A stretch of 64,000 nt of DNA from Candidatus Coatesiibacteriota bacterium (GTDB taxonomy: Bacteria > RBG-13-66-14 > B26-G2 > JAUVZD01): contig JAUVZD010000002.1 in the NCBI GenBank assembly GCA_030602715.1, positions 186,001 to 250,000 of the forward strand. The letters run 5' to 3'. The translations under genes and the position numbers were made by a program. Below the pieces are notes generated by a model. That model had not been told where the DNA came from. It saw only the letters and a program-made list of their open reading frames with translations, and searched no databases. Numbering within the stretch: position 1 is the first letter of the stretch; each line of letters begins with the position of its first letter. Below, in pieces: positions 53,532-61,800 of this stretch.

Positions 53532-53560
53532 TTGACAGATGTATGGAGACAAGCTATATT
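53532..53560 (+). promoter_or_regulatory. Sigma-70 promoter of the small secreted-protein gene
   Basis: Perfect TTGACA and TATATT 17 bases apart; the start codon is 50 bp downstream. The rest of the 53245-53609 gap shows no gene. Confidence 0.8.
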
Positions 53561-53609
53561 CGCCAGGCGTATAAGCAGAAAACACAACTAATTAAGGAGG
53601 TTTTTAAAA

Positions 53610-53963
53610 ATGAGGTTAACAACTACCTTAGTCCTCACCCTGGCGCTGTTGGTTATGTTCATAACCGCTGTAGCGGTGTATGCAAAGGAGAGGACCGAAA
53701 CCGTAACTATCACCCTGACTGAAGACCAAGCGAAGTCCGTTGCCAACGCCAGGGGGAGCAATGTCAACATACAGTTGACGGAAGGACAGATTAAGATTTT
53801 CACCAGCTCCGTTCCGGAGTTCAATTTAAAGACCCTAACCCTGAACTCCACGCACTTGCGTTCCAGCAACACAGTCGTCCTTGAACTTTCGGTGCCCGAT
53901 GACTTAACCGATCCCAATGCCCGGATCGGTATGGATCCCCAACCCAGTCCTAAAGAAATGTAA
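53610..53963 (+). CDS. Small exported protein of unknown function
   Basis: The 117-residue protein has a signal peptide or N-terminal helix (LVLTLALLVMFITAVAVYA, about 7-25) and a mature beta-rich part beginning ERTETVTITLTEDQAKSVA. The C terminus is proline-rich. I do not recognise a family. TAAGGAGG lies eight bases before the ATG, the promoter is near-consensus and a hairpin follows, so it is probably well expressed as a single gene. Confidence 0.8.
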   Translation: MRLTTTLVLTLALLVMFITAVAVYAKERTETVTITLTEDQAKSVANARGSNVNIQLTEGQIKIFTSSVPEFNLKTLTLNSTHLRSSNTVVLELSVPDDLTDPNARIGMDPQPSPKEM

Positions 53964-53977
53964 ACCAACGAGATGTC

Positions 53978-54000
53978 GGGGCGGTGAATATCACCGCCCC
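53978..54000 (+). terminator. Hairpin after the small exported protein gene
   Basis: GGGGCGGTG and CACCGCCCC form a nine-pair stem; the following T run is weak. Confidence 0.6.
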
Positions 54001-54035
54001 CATGTTTTCCCCTCCGCTTAATGGTGTGAGGAGAT

Positions 54036-55163
54036 TCACGCCCTTTTGCCTAACAGAACCATTTCCTCTAAACCATCCACTCTCCTCCCCTTCAAAAGCC
54101 CCCTGTATATCCCCTCCAGCCTGTCCACCGCCTTCTTGATGTCGTGTTCGGATTCCACCACCCCTCGCCCAAAGCGTGAGAGCCTCCGCCGGGTGCTTTC
54201 GCTTGTCAGGGCAAGGACGGCGCCGGCGGAGGTCAAGCCGGCATCAAAGAGTCGCTGGGAAGAGCAGTCCCCAAAATTGGTCGCCTGAGCGAGGGCTATG
54301 TTGCCCACATCCACCAAGCCCAGAGAAGCCCTCTCCCCCAGGGCGATGAGCGGACGTCCGCATGCCATGGACTCCAGCGCCGCCCTGCCGGCGGCGACCA
54401 TCAGGTCGCAGGAGGCGATAAAGGAGGGAACATCATCCACCACACCCACCAGGCGAACCGCCCTCTTCCCCAGAGCCCGGTTGCACCGCTCCGCCTCTTC
54501 CACCACCCGGGGGTTCTCCTTGCCGGCGATGTGGAGCTCCACCGCCGAAATCTCCTCATTGACCAGCGGAAATACCTCCCTGATGAACCAGCAAGTTGAC
54601 TCGCCTTTGGGACCGCTCTGCCTGCCCAGTATCCCCATCCGTTTACCTCTGGTGCCTTTTCCCTTACTCAGCGGTTTAGGTGAATATAAAGACAGGTCCA
54701 GGCCGTTTCTCAATACCTCCAGCCGATGTTGGCGGACCGGAAAATGTCTTTGCAGGTGGAAAGCCACCTCCTCACAGATAACCAGAGTCCTATCCCCCAG
54801 GGCGGGAAGCAGTTTCTTGGATAAACCCCCAGGCAAAAGTTGATGCACCGAGACCACCAGGGGAATGGCCGCCGTCCGGGAGGTGAAGGTAGCCACCCAG
54901 GATGAGGCTCGGGAGTGGGCGTGCAGCAGATGGGGGCGAAAGGAGCGGACGATAGCGTTTAAGCTGAGGATGTTCTGGATACGTTTTGGATAATTTCGCC
55001 GATGTAAGGGAAGGGGGATATGTGGGCATTCCCAGGGGGTGTTGATAGTGCCGGAGACCACCAGAGCTTGGTGACCCCGGGCCAGCAGTTCCCGGGTTAA
55101 GTCACGAGCCATAATTTCGGCTCCGGTCAGCTCCCACTGGGAGAGAAGTTGTATGACACGCAT
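54036..55163 (-). CDS. Glycosyltransferase family 4 (GT-B)
   Basis: The 375-residue protein has the GT4 layout: LLSQWELTGAEIMARDLTREL and LLHAHSRASSWVA in the N-terminal domain and KGKGTRGKRMGILG, then SCDLMVAAGRAALESMACGRPLIA in the C-terminal donor site. In this last block the usual EGFG start reads RAALE. It probably adds a sugar in lipopolysaccharide or polysaccharide assembly. It begins 4 bp after the GT2 stop, so the two are one operon. Confidence 0.88.
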   Translation of the reverse strand: MRVIQLLSQWELTGAEIMARDLTRELLARGHQALVVSGTINTPWECPHIPLPLHRRNYPKRIQNILSLNAIVRSFRPHLLHAHSRASSWVATFTSRTAAIPLVVSVHQLLPGGLSKKLLPALGDRTLVICEEVAFHLQRHFPVRQHRLEVLRNGLDLSLYSPKPLSKGKGTRGKRMGILGRQSGPKGESTCWFIREVFPLVNEEISAVELHIAGKENPRVVEEAERCNRALGKRAVRLVGVVDDVPSFIASCDLMVAAGRAALESMACGRPLIALGERASLGLVDVGNIALAQATNFGDCSSQRLFDAGLTSAGAVLALTSESTRRRLSRFGRGVVESEHDIKKAVDRLEGIYRGLLKGRRVDGLEEMVLLGKRA

Positions 55164-55167
55164 AAGC

Positions 55168-55950
55168 TTAAGAACGGTCGCTTGAGGTCAGGCGCAGATA
55201 CTCAGCATAGGCGGATATCCCCACAGCTGTGTCCAGGACTGCGGCAAGAAATCCGGCATAGCCCCCAAGAAAGCCGAGTTTAAGAAGATATCTGCGCAGG
55301 AAGCGAACCGTCGGCTTTATGCACAGATAATAAAGGCGGGCGGGGAGGCTCCTGCCCAGCCTCCGTTTCGCCATGCTATCCGCCATCAGGGGGATATAGG
55401 TGGACTGCTTGCGGAAGTATTCACCGATGGTAGAATAAGTATAGTGAAGTAGGGGCGAGTGCAGCCGCCCAACTGACCCCTCCACCCGGAAGCTCTCGTG
55501 AACCGGCAGTCCATCCAGAGAGGCTTTTTCTCGGCGCATCAGGCGGAGTTGCCGGTCGGGATAGTGACCACCGAAGCGGAGGAATTTACCGAAATAATAG
55601 TTCCTTCGGGGGATGAGGTAGCCGTCGTGTTGGGGTTTGCCGGCTAAAAGCTTCACTATCTCCTCTCCAAGCTCCGGGGTGACCCGTTCATCGGCATCCA
55701 GCGAAAACACCCACTCTCCCCCAGCCCTGGTGAGGGCAAGCGATTTCAAACGGGAGAAGTCCGAAAGTCGGCTTCCGTCAACCACCCTAGCCCCCATCCT
55801 GCGAGCGATGATGGGGGTATCATCCTGGGAGCCGTTGTCCACCACCACCGTCTCGTCGGCGAAGGAGGCGCTCTCCAAGCACTCGGCGATATTGCCCGCC
55901 TCATTTCTGGCGATTACGATTAAGCTCAGTCCTGCCTTTTGCGGTGAAAT
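55168..55950 (-). CDS. Glycosyltransferase family 2, with an unusual start codon
   Basis: The conserved N terminus of GT2 enzymes, [20 protein letters not shown], is encoded upstream of any ATG, GTG or in-frame early TTG. The frame opens after a TGA; GGTGGAGG stands six bases before an ATT at 55950, and a CTG at 55929 has AAGG five bases upstream. A start at the TTG at 55878 would remove the first nucleotide-binding strand. Downstream are [27 protein letters not shown] (DxD) and [11 protein letters not shown]. It acts on an envelope glycan with the following GT4. Confidence 0.82.
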   Translation of the reverse strand: MSPQKAGLSLIVIARNEAGNIAECLESASFADETVVVDNGSQDDTPIIARRMGARVVDGSRLSDFSRLKSLALTRAGGEWVFSLDADERVTPELGEEIVKLLAGKPQHDGYLIPRRNYYFGKFLRFGGHYPDRQLRLMRREKASLDGLPVHESFRVEGSVGRLHSPLLHYTYSTIGEYFRKQSTYIPLMADSMAKRRLGRSLPARLYYLCIKPTVRFLRRYLLKLGFLGGYAGFLAAVLDTAVGISAYAEYLRLTSSDRS

Positions 55951-56004
55951 TATAAGCCTCCACCTGTTGAGGATTCAGCCTGTAGGAAAAAGGTCAAAAA
56001 ACCC

Positions 56005-56033
56005 TTGCAAAAGGGGGGAAAATATGTTAGCTT
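56005..56033 (+). promoter_or_regulatory. Promoter of rpmB
   Basis: TTGCAA, 17 bases, TAGCTT, with AAATATGT before the -10. The same layout precedes the small lipoprotein gene at 27787. Confidence 0.6.
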
Positions 56034-56058
56034 ATCCATCAATTTTGCCAGTTGACAA

Positions 56059-56074
56059 GGGGCTAGTTTGCCCC
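56059..56074 (+). promoter_or_regulatory. Leader hairpin of rpmB
   Basis: GGGGC pairs with GCCCC across TAGTTT, ending just before GGGAGGAG, the ribosome-binding site. It may control translation; no family is recognised. Confidence 0.45.
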
Positions 56075-56089
56075 GGGAGGAGTTTGAAG

Positions 56090-56299
56090 ATGTCCCGGCG
56101 TTGTGAAGTTTGCGGGAAAGGACCTATGAGCGGTCACAATGTCAGCCATGCCACCAACCGCACCAAACGCAGGTTTTATCCCAACCTGCAAAAGGTGAGG
56201 GTACTTATTGACAAACGACCGGTCACCCTCAAGATATGCGCTCGGTGTTTGAAGTCCCTCAAATATCCCCGCCTGACCGGATACCGCAAGCAAATATAG
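56090..56299 (+). CDS. rpmB: 50S ribosomal protein L28 (zinc-binding form)
   Basis: The 69-residue protein begins [20 protein letters not shown] and has [17 protein letters not shown] and a C-terminal [13 protein letters not shown]. Two CxxC pairs mark the zinc-binding (C+) form of L28. The ATG has GGAGGAG about nine bases upstream. It is monocistronic with its own promoter and terminator, as often seen for L28 outside the usual rpmB-rpmG pair; no rpmG is adjacent. Confidence 0.97.
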   Translation: MSRRCEVCGKGPMSGHNVSHATNRTKRRFYPNLQKVRVLIDKRPVTLKICARCLKSLKYPRLTGYRKQI

Positions 56300-56328
56300 C
56301 AGACCGAACTTTTGCTGTCAATCCATTT

Positions 56329-56357
56329 CCCCCTCCAGCACAGGAGGGGGATTTTTT
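56329..56357 (+). terminator. Terminator after rpmB
   Basis: CCCCCTCC and GGAGGGGG form a perfect eight-pair stem with loop AGCACA, followed by ATTTTTT. Confidence 0.93.
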
Positions 56358-56454
56358 AATACTCCGGGCGCATTTCTGAAACATTTAAGGCTCTATATCG
56401 TCTGATATTTTGAAGATAGGAAATTTTGGGTTATAAACTGAAAGGGGTAAGACG

Positions 56455-56553
56455 ATGAACTACGAGATTGCAAGGATGTTATTTGTGGTGACAACCACAA
56501 TTTTAAGCCAGATGGCTCTACTGCTCACTCTCAGCCGCTCTTTTGCTTTTTAG
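56455..56553 (+). CDS. Possible 32-residue membrane peptide
   Basis: The frame encodes MNYEIARMLFVVTTTILSQ and a further MALLLTLSRSFAF, a single hydrophobic helix. AAAGGGG lies seven bases before the ATG and a terminator follows 65 bp after the stop. It is of small-membrane-protein type, but conservation is unknown. Confidence 0.4.
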   Translation: MNYEIARMLFVVTTTILSQMALLLTLSRSFAF

Positions 56554-56617
56554 CTTCGCACCCAATCCACCCTAAACGGGAAAAGATAGAACAACCATCT
56601 ACTCAACCTCCTAAAAG

Positions 56618-56645
56618 ACGCCGGCGAAAGCCGGCGTAAATTTTT
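56618..56645 (+). terminator. Hairpin terminator with GAAA tetraloop
   Basis: ACGCCGGC and GCCGGCGT pair perfectly around GAAA, followed by AAATTTTT. It may serve the 32-residue ORF and the convergent mrp gene. Confidence 0.8.
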
Positions 56646-56684
56646 ATATCTTGAACGGTAGCTGAAACAGTTATTGTCCGTCTA

Positions 56685-57548
56685 TTACCTCTCCACAAGT
56701 CCCATAATTTTTTCGGCGATCCGGTTAATCTGAACCGCCGAAGGCGCATGCGGATGCTCCACCACCACCGCAAGACCCGCCTCGCTGTCCCCCTCCATTA
56801 ACTCGTCAAAGGGTATGGACCCGAGGAAGGGAACACCATAGGATTTAGCCGCTTGCTCGCCGCCGCCGGCTCCGAAGAGTTTGATCTCTCTACCGCAATC
56901 CGGGCATCTGAACGGACCCATATTCTCCACCACGCCGATGAGCAGCGTCTTCATGCTCTTGGCAAAAGATATGGTCTTTACCGCACTTGCCACAGCTGCG
57001 GACTGGGGCGTAGTTATCATCACGATTCCGTCCAGGTTTTTTATCCGCTGGGCAAGGGACAGTATCTCATCCCCAGTCCCCGGAGGGGTATCTATTACCA
57101 GGTAATCCAACTCACCCCAATTCACATCGCCCAGGAGGCTGTCTATCATCTGCATCTTTAAAGGTCCCCGCCAGATGACCGCCGAGTCAGCCTCACCCAA
57201 GAGGAAAGCCATAGACATCACCCGGATGCCGTCCTCGGTTACCTGTGGATTGATTGACTCCGCCTCGCCTGAAAGTTGTGGCTCTTTAATCCCGAAGAAC
57301 TTGTCCGCCGACGGCCCGTGAATGTCACCGTCCAGGAAACCGACCTTCCTTTTATGTGCAGCGAGAACCTTGGCCAGGTTCACAGCGAAGGACGATTTAC
57401 CGACGCCGCCCTTACCGCTGGCGATGATTATCTTATGCTTGATGGCACCCATCCGCTCGTTGATGCGATTCGCTAACATTACCCGACGGCGAGTGGCTTC
57501 AATCTGCTCTTTCTCCTCCTCTGTCAACTCTCTGTCTTTATCTACCAT
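56685..57548 (-). CDS. mrp: Mrp/NBP35-family iron-sulfur cluster carrier ATPase
   Basis: The 287-residue protein has the deviant Walker A KIIIASGKGGVGKSSFAVNL, FLDGDIHGPS, VIDTPPGTGDE and MITTPQSAAVAS, typical of ApbC/Mrp P-loop ATPases that carry Fe-S clusters. The cluster-binding CPDCGRE supplies CxxC. It has no N-terminal DUF59 domain, so it is the short form. AAGGAG precedes the ATG. Confidence 0.95.
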   Translation of the reverse strand: MVDKDRELTEEEKEQIEATRRRVMLANRINERMGAIKHKIIIASGKGGVGKSSFAVNLAKVLAAHKRKVGFLDGDIHGPSADKFFGIKEPQLSGEAESINPQVTEDGIRVMSMAFLLGEADSAVIWRGPLKMQMIDSLLGDVNWGELDYLVIDTPPGTGDEILSLAQRIKNLDGIVMITTPQSAAVASAVKTISFAKSMKTLLIGVVENMGPFRCPDCGREIKLFGAGGGEQAAKSYGVPFLGSIPFDELMEGDSEAGLAVVVEHPHAPSAVQINRIAEKIMGLVER

Positions 57549-57676
57549 GCCACATCTCCTTTTTTTCTATTACCCACCGGGGATTGACGGTCAATCTCCA
57601 ATCAATAGATAACTACTTTGCCACTTTTCTTATACTACTGATTTGATCACCGAATCAATTTAGGAGGGCAATTTAT
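57549..57676. other. Left part of a 390-bp intergenic region
   Basis: A TATACT box at 57631 lacks a -35. No gene is seen on either strand; features to its right are listed separately. Confidence 0.4.
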
Positions 57677-57733
57677 ATGCCAAAGCGTTCCGACCATTAT
57701 ACTCCCCAATTGATGACCTATCAACCCAAATAG
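57677..57733 (+). CDS. Possible 18-residue ORF
   Basis: An ATG with AGGAGGG ten bases upstream opens 18 codons reading MPKRSDHYTPQLMTYQPK. A hairpin follows about 70 bp later. It may be a leader or chance. Confidence 0.25.
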   Translation: MPKRSDHYTPQLMTYQPK

Positions 57734-57800
57734 TCCGTCATTCCCCCTTTCGGGTATCCCCTCAAATAAACCTTTAATACAACGCATCCACCAAACCCCC

Positions 57801-57829
57801 AAAGGCGCCGGAAACCTGCGCCCTTTTTA
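57801..57829 (+). terminator. Candidate terminator upstream of the 32-residue-repeat gene
   Basis: AAAGGCGC pairs imperfectly with GCGCCCTTT and is followed by TTTTT. Confidence 0.45.
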
Positions 57830-57832
57830 TGC

Positions 57833-57860
57833 TTGACAGTTGGCACACTTTTCTTATAGT
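57833..57860 (+). promoter_or_regulatory. Sigma-70 promoter of the 32-residue-repeat gene
   Basis: Perfect TTGACA and TATAGT 16 bases apart, 81 bp before the start codon. Confidence 0.7.
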
Positions 57861-57941
57861 AATAGAAATCTAACTAGCCTTGATTTTCCTCTTTCTTATC
57901 TTTGACGTTATCCAATCTGTTCATCACAAAGGAGTGAGTTG

Positions 57942-60197
57942 ATGAGAGCGATAATCAGTTCCTCAATCGCGGTTTTATTCCTAGCCTTCTGTCTGAACGC
58001 TTCGGCTATGGAAACCTACTACTACGACGATGACTGGAATGAGCTGACCGCCGAGGAAGCCCAGGGGCAGGCTCACATGCGCGAGGTATATGACGACGAC
58101 TGGAACCAGGTAGAGACCGCCTACTACGACGCCGATGGAAATCTGCGCCTAAGCCCCGATGGCTACGCCAGGGCGGTCTATGAATACGAGGGTTACAACA
58201 TGACCTCGGAATCATTTCTCGGCGTGGACGGTGACCTGGTGGACACCTACTACGGCTACGCCCGAGCCGAGTATGGTTGCGATGAAGCGGGCAATCAGAT
58301 TACCGAGGACTACTACGATTCCAGCGGTCAGCTTGCCCTGAATTACGACGGTTATGCCCACTCAGAGATGAAATATGACGAATACGGATACAACACCGAG
58401 ACTGCTTACTTTGACGCCCAGGGCAATCCGGTTATCAGCGCCTTCGGTTACGCAAAAGTGGTCTACGAGTACGATCAGTGGGGCAGTCTAATGGTGGACA
58501 TTTTCTATGGCATTGCTGACGAGCCTATAACGGGTCCCGACGGCTACCACAAAGGGGAGGGCATATTTGAGGACGACCTGGAAGTGGAGGTCAACTTCTA
58601 CGATACCGAAGGCAACCTGGTGGTCTGCGACTGGGGCTATGCCAGATACACCGCCGAATACGACTCTTTCGGCAACGTCACCGAGCGAGCCTACTGGGGC
58701 GCAGATGCAGAGCCTATCCTTACCATCGACGGCTACCACAAGGAGAGCTATAAATACGACCCTTCAGGAAATCTCCTGCAGGAATCCTATCACGGGCTCG
58801 GCGGTGAGCTGGTGGACGGGGGATGGGGCTTCGCTATGCTCAAGAACAAATACAACTCCGCCGGATACACGATAGAGGAGTCCTATTACGACGCAGAGGG
58901 CGACCTCACCGCCGACTATGCCGGCTACGCCCGCATCATCTGGGACTACGACCAGAACGACAACCTGCTGGAGGAAGCCTACTACGGCGAAGACGGCAAG
59001 TTGATAGACGGCTACTACGGCTACGCCCGCAATGTTCGGGAGTATAACGACGATGGATTCCTGCTCAAGGACTGTTACTACAACGCCGAAGGCAAGTTGA
59101 CCGAAGGCTACTACGGCTACGCCAAACAGGAGAACAAATACGACAAGATGGGCAACCAGACCGAGGAGGCTTACTACGACGCCGACGGTAAGCTGGTAGT
59201 AGGCTACGACGAATACGCACTAGCCAAGTGGAAATACGACAAAAACGGCTATCTGACGGAGGAGGCTTACTACGGCGCCGACAAGAAGTTGGTAATGTAC
59301 TACTATGGCTACGCCAAGGCAAAATACAAGTATGACGACGATGGCTATCTGCTGGAGGAAGCCTACTACGACACCAACGACAAGCTGATGGTGGGACCTT
59401 ACGGTTATGCTATGTACAAGTCCGAATGCGACGACTGGGGAAATCCGACAAAAATCAGCTACTACGGCACCAACAAAAAACTGATGATTAGCGAAGAAGA
59501 GGGCTACGCCCAAGTGATATATACCTACACCGACGACGGGATGCCCCTGTCGGCGGAGTTCCTGGATGAGCAGGGCAATCCCTCCTTAAACACCTGGGGT
59601 TTTGCCAGCGCCCGCCTGGAATATGATTCCTACGGCAATGTGGTCCTGGAGGAGTATTTCGGCCTGGACGGTGAGCTGGTCCTCAGCAGCGACGGCTACG
59701 CCCAGTGTTACTACGAGTATAATCCCCTGGGTTATCCCATCTCAATGGCTTACTACGGAACCGACGGTGAGCCGGTGCTCGCCGGTTGGCCAAAATGCCA
59801 CAAAACCGCCCGGGACTACGACTCCGAGGGAAACATGAGAGAGGAAGCTTACTACGACTCCGAGGGAAACCCCTTCGCTCCCGAAGAGATCGGCTATGCC
59901 CGCGCTACCTACAAATACGACCTCTTCGGTTATCAGGTTGAAGAGGCTTACTTTGATGTTTTGGGCAACCCCACCCTCTCCGTTGACGGCTATGCCAAAG
60001 TTACCTACGATTACGACACCAACGGCTATTTAATTGAGGAGGCATACTTCGGTTTGGACGGCGAACCGGTGGAAAGTAATTGGGGCTACGCCCGGGCTAC
60101 CTACTCCTACGACGAAGAGGGCTACTATCTGGACGAACACTACTATGACTCCGAGGGCAACGAGGTCACCCCCGATTGGGGTTACGGCGGCTGGTGA
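57942..60197 (+). CDS. Exported protein with twenty-one 32-residue YD-type repeats
   Basis: The 751-residue protein has a signal peptide (about 1-22, ending NASA) and then twenty-one near-regular 32-residue units, consensus about YGYAKxxYKYDxxGNLxEEAYYDxxG plus KLVxG. Tyr, Asp and Gly dominate. The pattern recalls RHS/YD and other beta-wire repeats but has its own period. It carries no enzymatic domain or anchor and ends just after the last unit in GYGGW. It is likely a surface or secreted fibre. GGAG lies seven bases before the ATG. Confidence 0.85.
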   Translation: MRAIISSSIAVLFLAFCLNASAMETYYYDDDWNELTAEEAQGQAHMREVYDDDWNQVETAYYDADGNLRLSPDGYARAVYEYEGYNMTSESFLGVDGDLVDTYYGYARAEYGCDEAGNQITEDYYDSSGQLALNYDGYAHSEMKYDEYGYNTETAYFDAQGNPVISAFGYAKVVYEYDQWGSLMVDIFYGIADEPITGPDGYHKGEGIFEDDLEVEVNFYDTEGNLVVCDWGYARYTAEYDSFGNVTERAYWGADAEPILTIDGYHKESYKYDPSGNLLQESYHGLGGELVDGGWGFAMLKNKYNSAGYTIEESYYDAEGDLTADYAGYARIIWDYDQNDNLLEEAYYGEDGKLIDGYYGYARNVREYNDDGFLLKDCYYNAEGKLTEGYYGYAKQENKYDKMGNQTEEAYYDADGKLVVGYDEYALAKWKYDKNGYLTEEAYYGADKKLVMYYYGYAKAKYKYDDDGYLLEEAYYDTNDKLMVGPYGYAMYKSECDDWGNPTKISYYGTNKKLMISEEEGYAQVIYTYTDDGMPLSAEFLDEQGNPSLNTWGFASARLEYDSYGNVVLEEYFGLDGELVLSSDGYAQCYYEYNPLGYPISMAYYGTDGEPVLAGWPKCHKTARDYDSEGNMREEAYYDSEGNPFAPEEIGYARATYKYDLFGYQVEEAYFDVLGNPTLSVDGYAKVTYDYDTNGYLIEEAYFGLDGEPVESNWGYARATYSYDEEGYYLDEHYYDSEGNEVTPDWGYGGW
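58163..60182 (+). repeat. Twenty-one tandem 96-bp coding repeats
   Basis: Units of 96 bp encode the 32-residue repeats; blocks such as GGCTACGCC and GAGGAAGCCTACTAC recur. Two units differ in length by one or two codons. DNA similarity varies between units, highest in the middle (about 58900-59400). Confidence 0.85.
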
Positions 60198-60219
60198 GGC
60201 AGTAAATAGTAAAGAAAAA

Positions 60220-60247
60220 AAACCCTGCGGGTTTCCGCAGGGGTTTT
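60220..60247. terminator. Terminator after the 32-residue-repeat gene
   Basis: AAACCCTGCGG and CCGCAGGGGTTTT form a long stem with loop GTTT. Confidence 0.93.
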
Positions 60248-60276
60248 CATTTTGTCAAGGATTCAGCTCTTAATGT

Positions 60277-60747
60277 TCAATCCTCCTCACCGGATATTAC
60301 CAATATCTCCACTCCCGCTTGACCGAGCAGGTCTTTTGCCAGGCGGTCGGGGTAGTCCTCCGCCAGATATATGCGGGAGATGCGGGCGTTTATCAGCATC
60401 TTGGCGCAGACCACGCAGGGATGGTGGGTGGAGTAAAGCTCCGCCCCCTCAACGGAGACGCCGTGAATAGCTGACTGGATGATGGCATTCTGCTCGGCGT
60501 GCAAACCCCGGCATAGCTCGTGTTTGCTTCCCTGGGCGACCCCCAAAACCTCCCTCAGACAACCAACCTCGGCGCAGTGCGGAAGCCCGGAGGGGACGCC
60601 GTTGTAGCCGGTTGCCAGGATGCGCTTGTTTTTGACCAGCACCGCCCCCACCTGTCGCCGCAGGCAGGTTGAGCGGCGAGAGACCAACCGGGCGATGTCC
60701 AGAAAATAGCGCTGCCAGGTGGGGCGCTTCTGTGGCTTTGAGGACAT
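60277..60747 (-). CDS. dCMP deaminase family protein
   Basis: The 156-residue protein has the deaminase zinc site: GLHAEQNAI (HAE) and [12 protein letters not shown] (PCxxC), with [12 protein letters not shown] before them. This is the ComEB/dCMP deaminase pattern; the product dUMP would feed thymidylate synthesis. I chose the ATG at 60747 because it starts the conserved helix ([17 protein letters not shown]); an upstream extension to 60873 has unconserved sequence. Confidence 0.93.
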   Translation of the reverse strand: MSSKPQKRPTWQRYFLDIARLVSRRSTCLRRQVGAVLVKNKRILATGYNGVPSGLPHCAEVGCLREVLGVAQGSKHELCRGLHAEQNAIIQSAIHGVSVEGAELYSTHHPCVVCAKMLINARISRIYLAEDYPDRLAKDLLGQAGVEILVISGEED

Positions 60748-60874
60748 GGGGTGAGTGTAAGATAGGGTGAAGGGGTTGTCAAGGGAGGGAGGCATAAAGA
60801 GAACCGTGTGAATATAAATTGACTGCTTTTGAGGGCTCAGGTCTACACATTCTTTCATTGAAAAAAAATTCATT

Positions 60875-60902
60875 TTGAATTTTTAAGTATTTGTGCTATA
60901 AT
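60875..60902 (+). promoter_or_regulatory. Promoter of the inositol-phosphate operon
   Basis: TTGAAT and consensus TATAAT are 16 bases apart with TGC before the -10. The leader contains a CTGCC/GGCAG hairpin near 60922-60936. Confidence 0.7.
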
Positions 60903-60963
60903 ATAGAGCTTTACAGTTTGGGCTGCCTTCGGCAGTGCCGGATTATCCTTTCAGGAGGGGAGA

Positions 60964-61800
60964 TTGCACGGACAGGACACGATTCTTGCCCATCTTAAGG
61001 CTATTTTCGGCGAGGTGGTAAGCGCGGTTACCAGCGGGCATGGGGAACGGTGGAACGAGTCTAGGCTCAACGCCAAAGGGGATCAGGTCAAATGGTTCGA
61101 CCTAGTAGCCGATCAGACGGTCTGTTCCTACCTGCAGGACCGCTTCCCCTGCCCGGTTAGGCTGTTGTCCGAGGAGGGCGAGCCTCGGCAATTCGGTGCT
61201 GGAAAGCCGGAGTTCACCATGGTGCTGGACCCAGTGGACGGCTCCGACAATTTCAGCCGTGGAATCGCTCCCTCAGGTATGGCAGTGGCTCTGGTTCCAG
61301 CGAACCTTCCCATTACCACCGATACGGTTCAGCTCGCCCTGGTGGGCGACCTTTTCAGTGGCAATATCTGGCTTGCCGAGCGGGGGCGTGGGGCATTTAA
61401 TCATGGCAATACCATCCGCACCCGGCAGGTTACCCGACTTGAGAAGGCTATGATCAGTTGCGAACTGAATCACTTTAAAATGGATGAGACCCTCAGCCGA
61501 TTGCTTTCGCGTGCCGGCGGCGTTCGCGCCTTGGGTTGCGCCACGCGGACACTGGTCATGGTCGCATATGGCGCTCTCGACGCCCACCTGGATTTGCGCG
61601 GGCGCCTCACGCCGGAGAATCTCCTTGCACCATCCCTGATCCTCACCGAGGCAGGAGGCATAATAACCGACCCTGAGGGCAAACCACTTCCCAAAATCAA
61701 GGACCTCAAGGAACGCTATTCTATATTGGCAGCCGCCACGCTAGAACTGCACACAACCTTGGTGCAACAGTTGAACTCACCAGATACACATGAACGATAA
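60964..61800 (+). CDS. Inositol-monophosphatase-family protein
   Basis: The 278-residue protein has the IMPase/FBPase metal sites: LLSEEGEP, VLDPVDGSDNFSRG and LAPSLILTEAGGII; the usual WD near the C-terminal site reads PENLLAPS. Its TTG start has AGGAGGGG upstream. It overlaps the IPCT/DIPPS-like gene by 11 bp. In di-myo-inositol phosphate synthesis a phosphatase must remove the last phosphate from the phosphorylated product, and this gene is placed to do so. Alternatives are inositol-1-phosphatase, or fructose-1,6-bisphosphatase. Confidence 0.85.
   Translation: MHGQDTILAHLKAIFGEVVSAVTSGHGERWNESRLNAKGDQVKWFDLVADQTVCSYLQDRFPCPVRLLSEEGEPRQFGAGKPEFTMVLDPVDGSDNFSRGIAPSGMAVALVPANLPITTDTVQLALVGDLFSGNIWLAERGRGAFNHGNTIRTRQVTRLEKAMISCELNHFKMDETLSRLLSRAGGVRALGCATRTLVMVAYGALDAHLDLRGRLTPENLLAPSLILTEAGGIITDPEGKPLPKIKDLKERYSILAAATLELHTTLVQQLNSPDTHER

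Noticed and set aside
60748-60873. N-terminal extension of the dCMP deaminase to a start at 60873
   Set aside because: The additional 42 residues are not like the family and overlap the divergent promoter region; the conserved helix begins just after the ATG at 60747.
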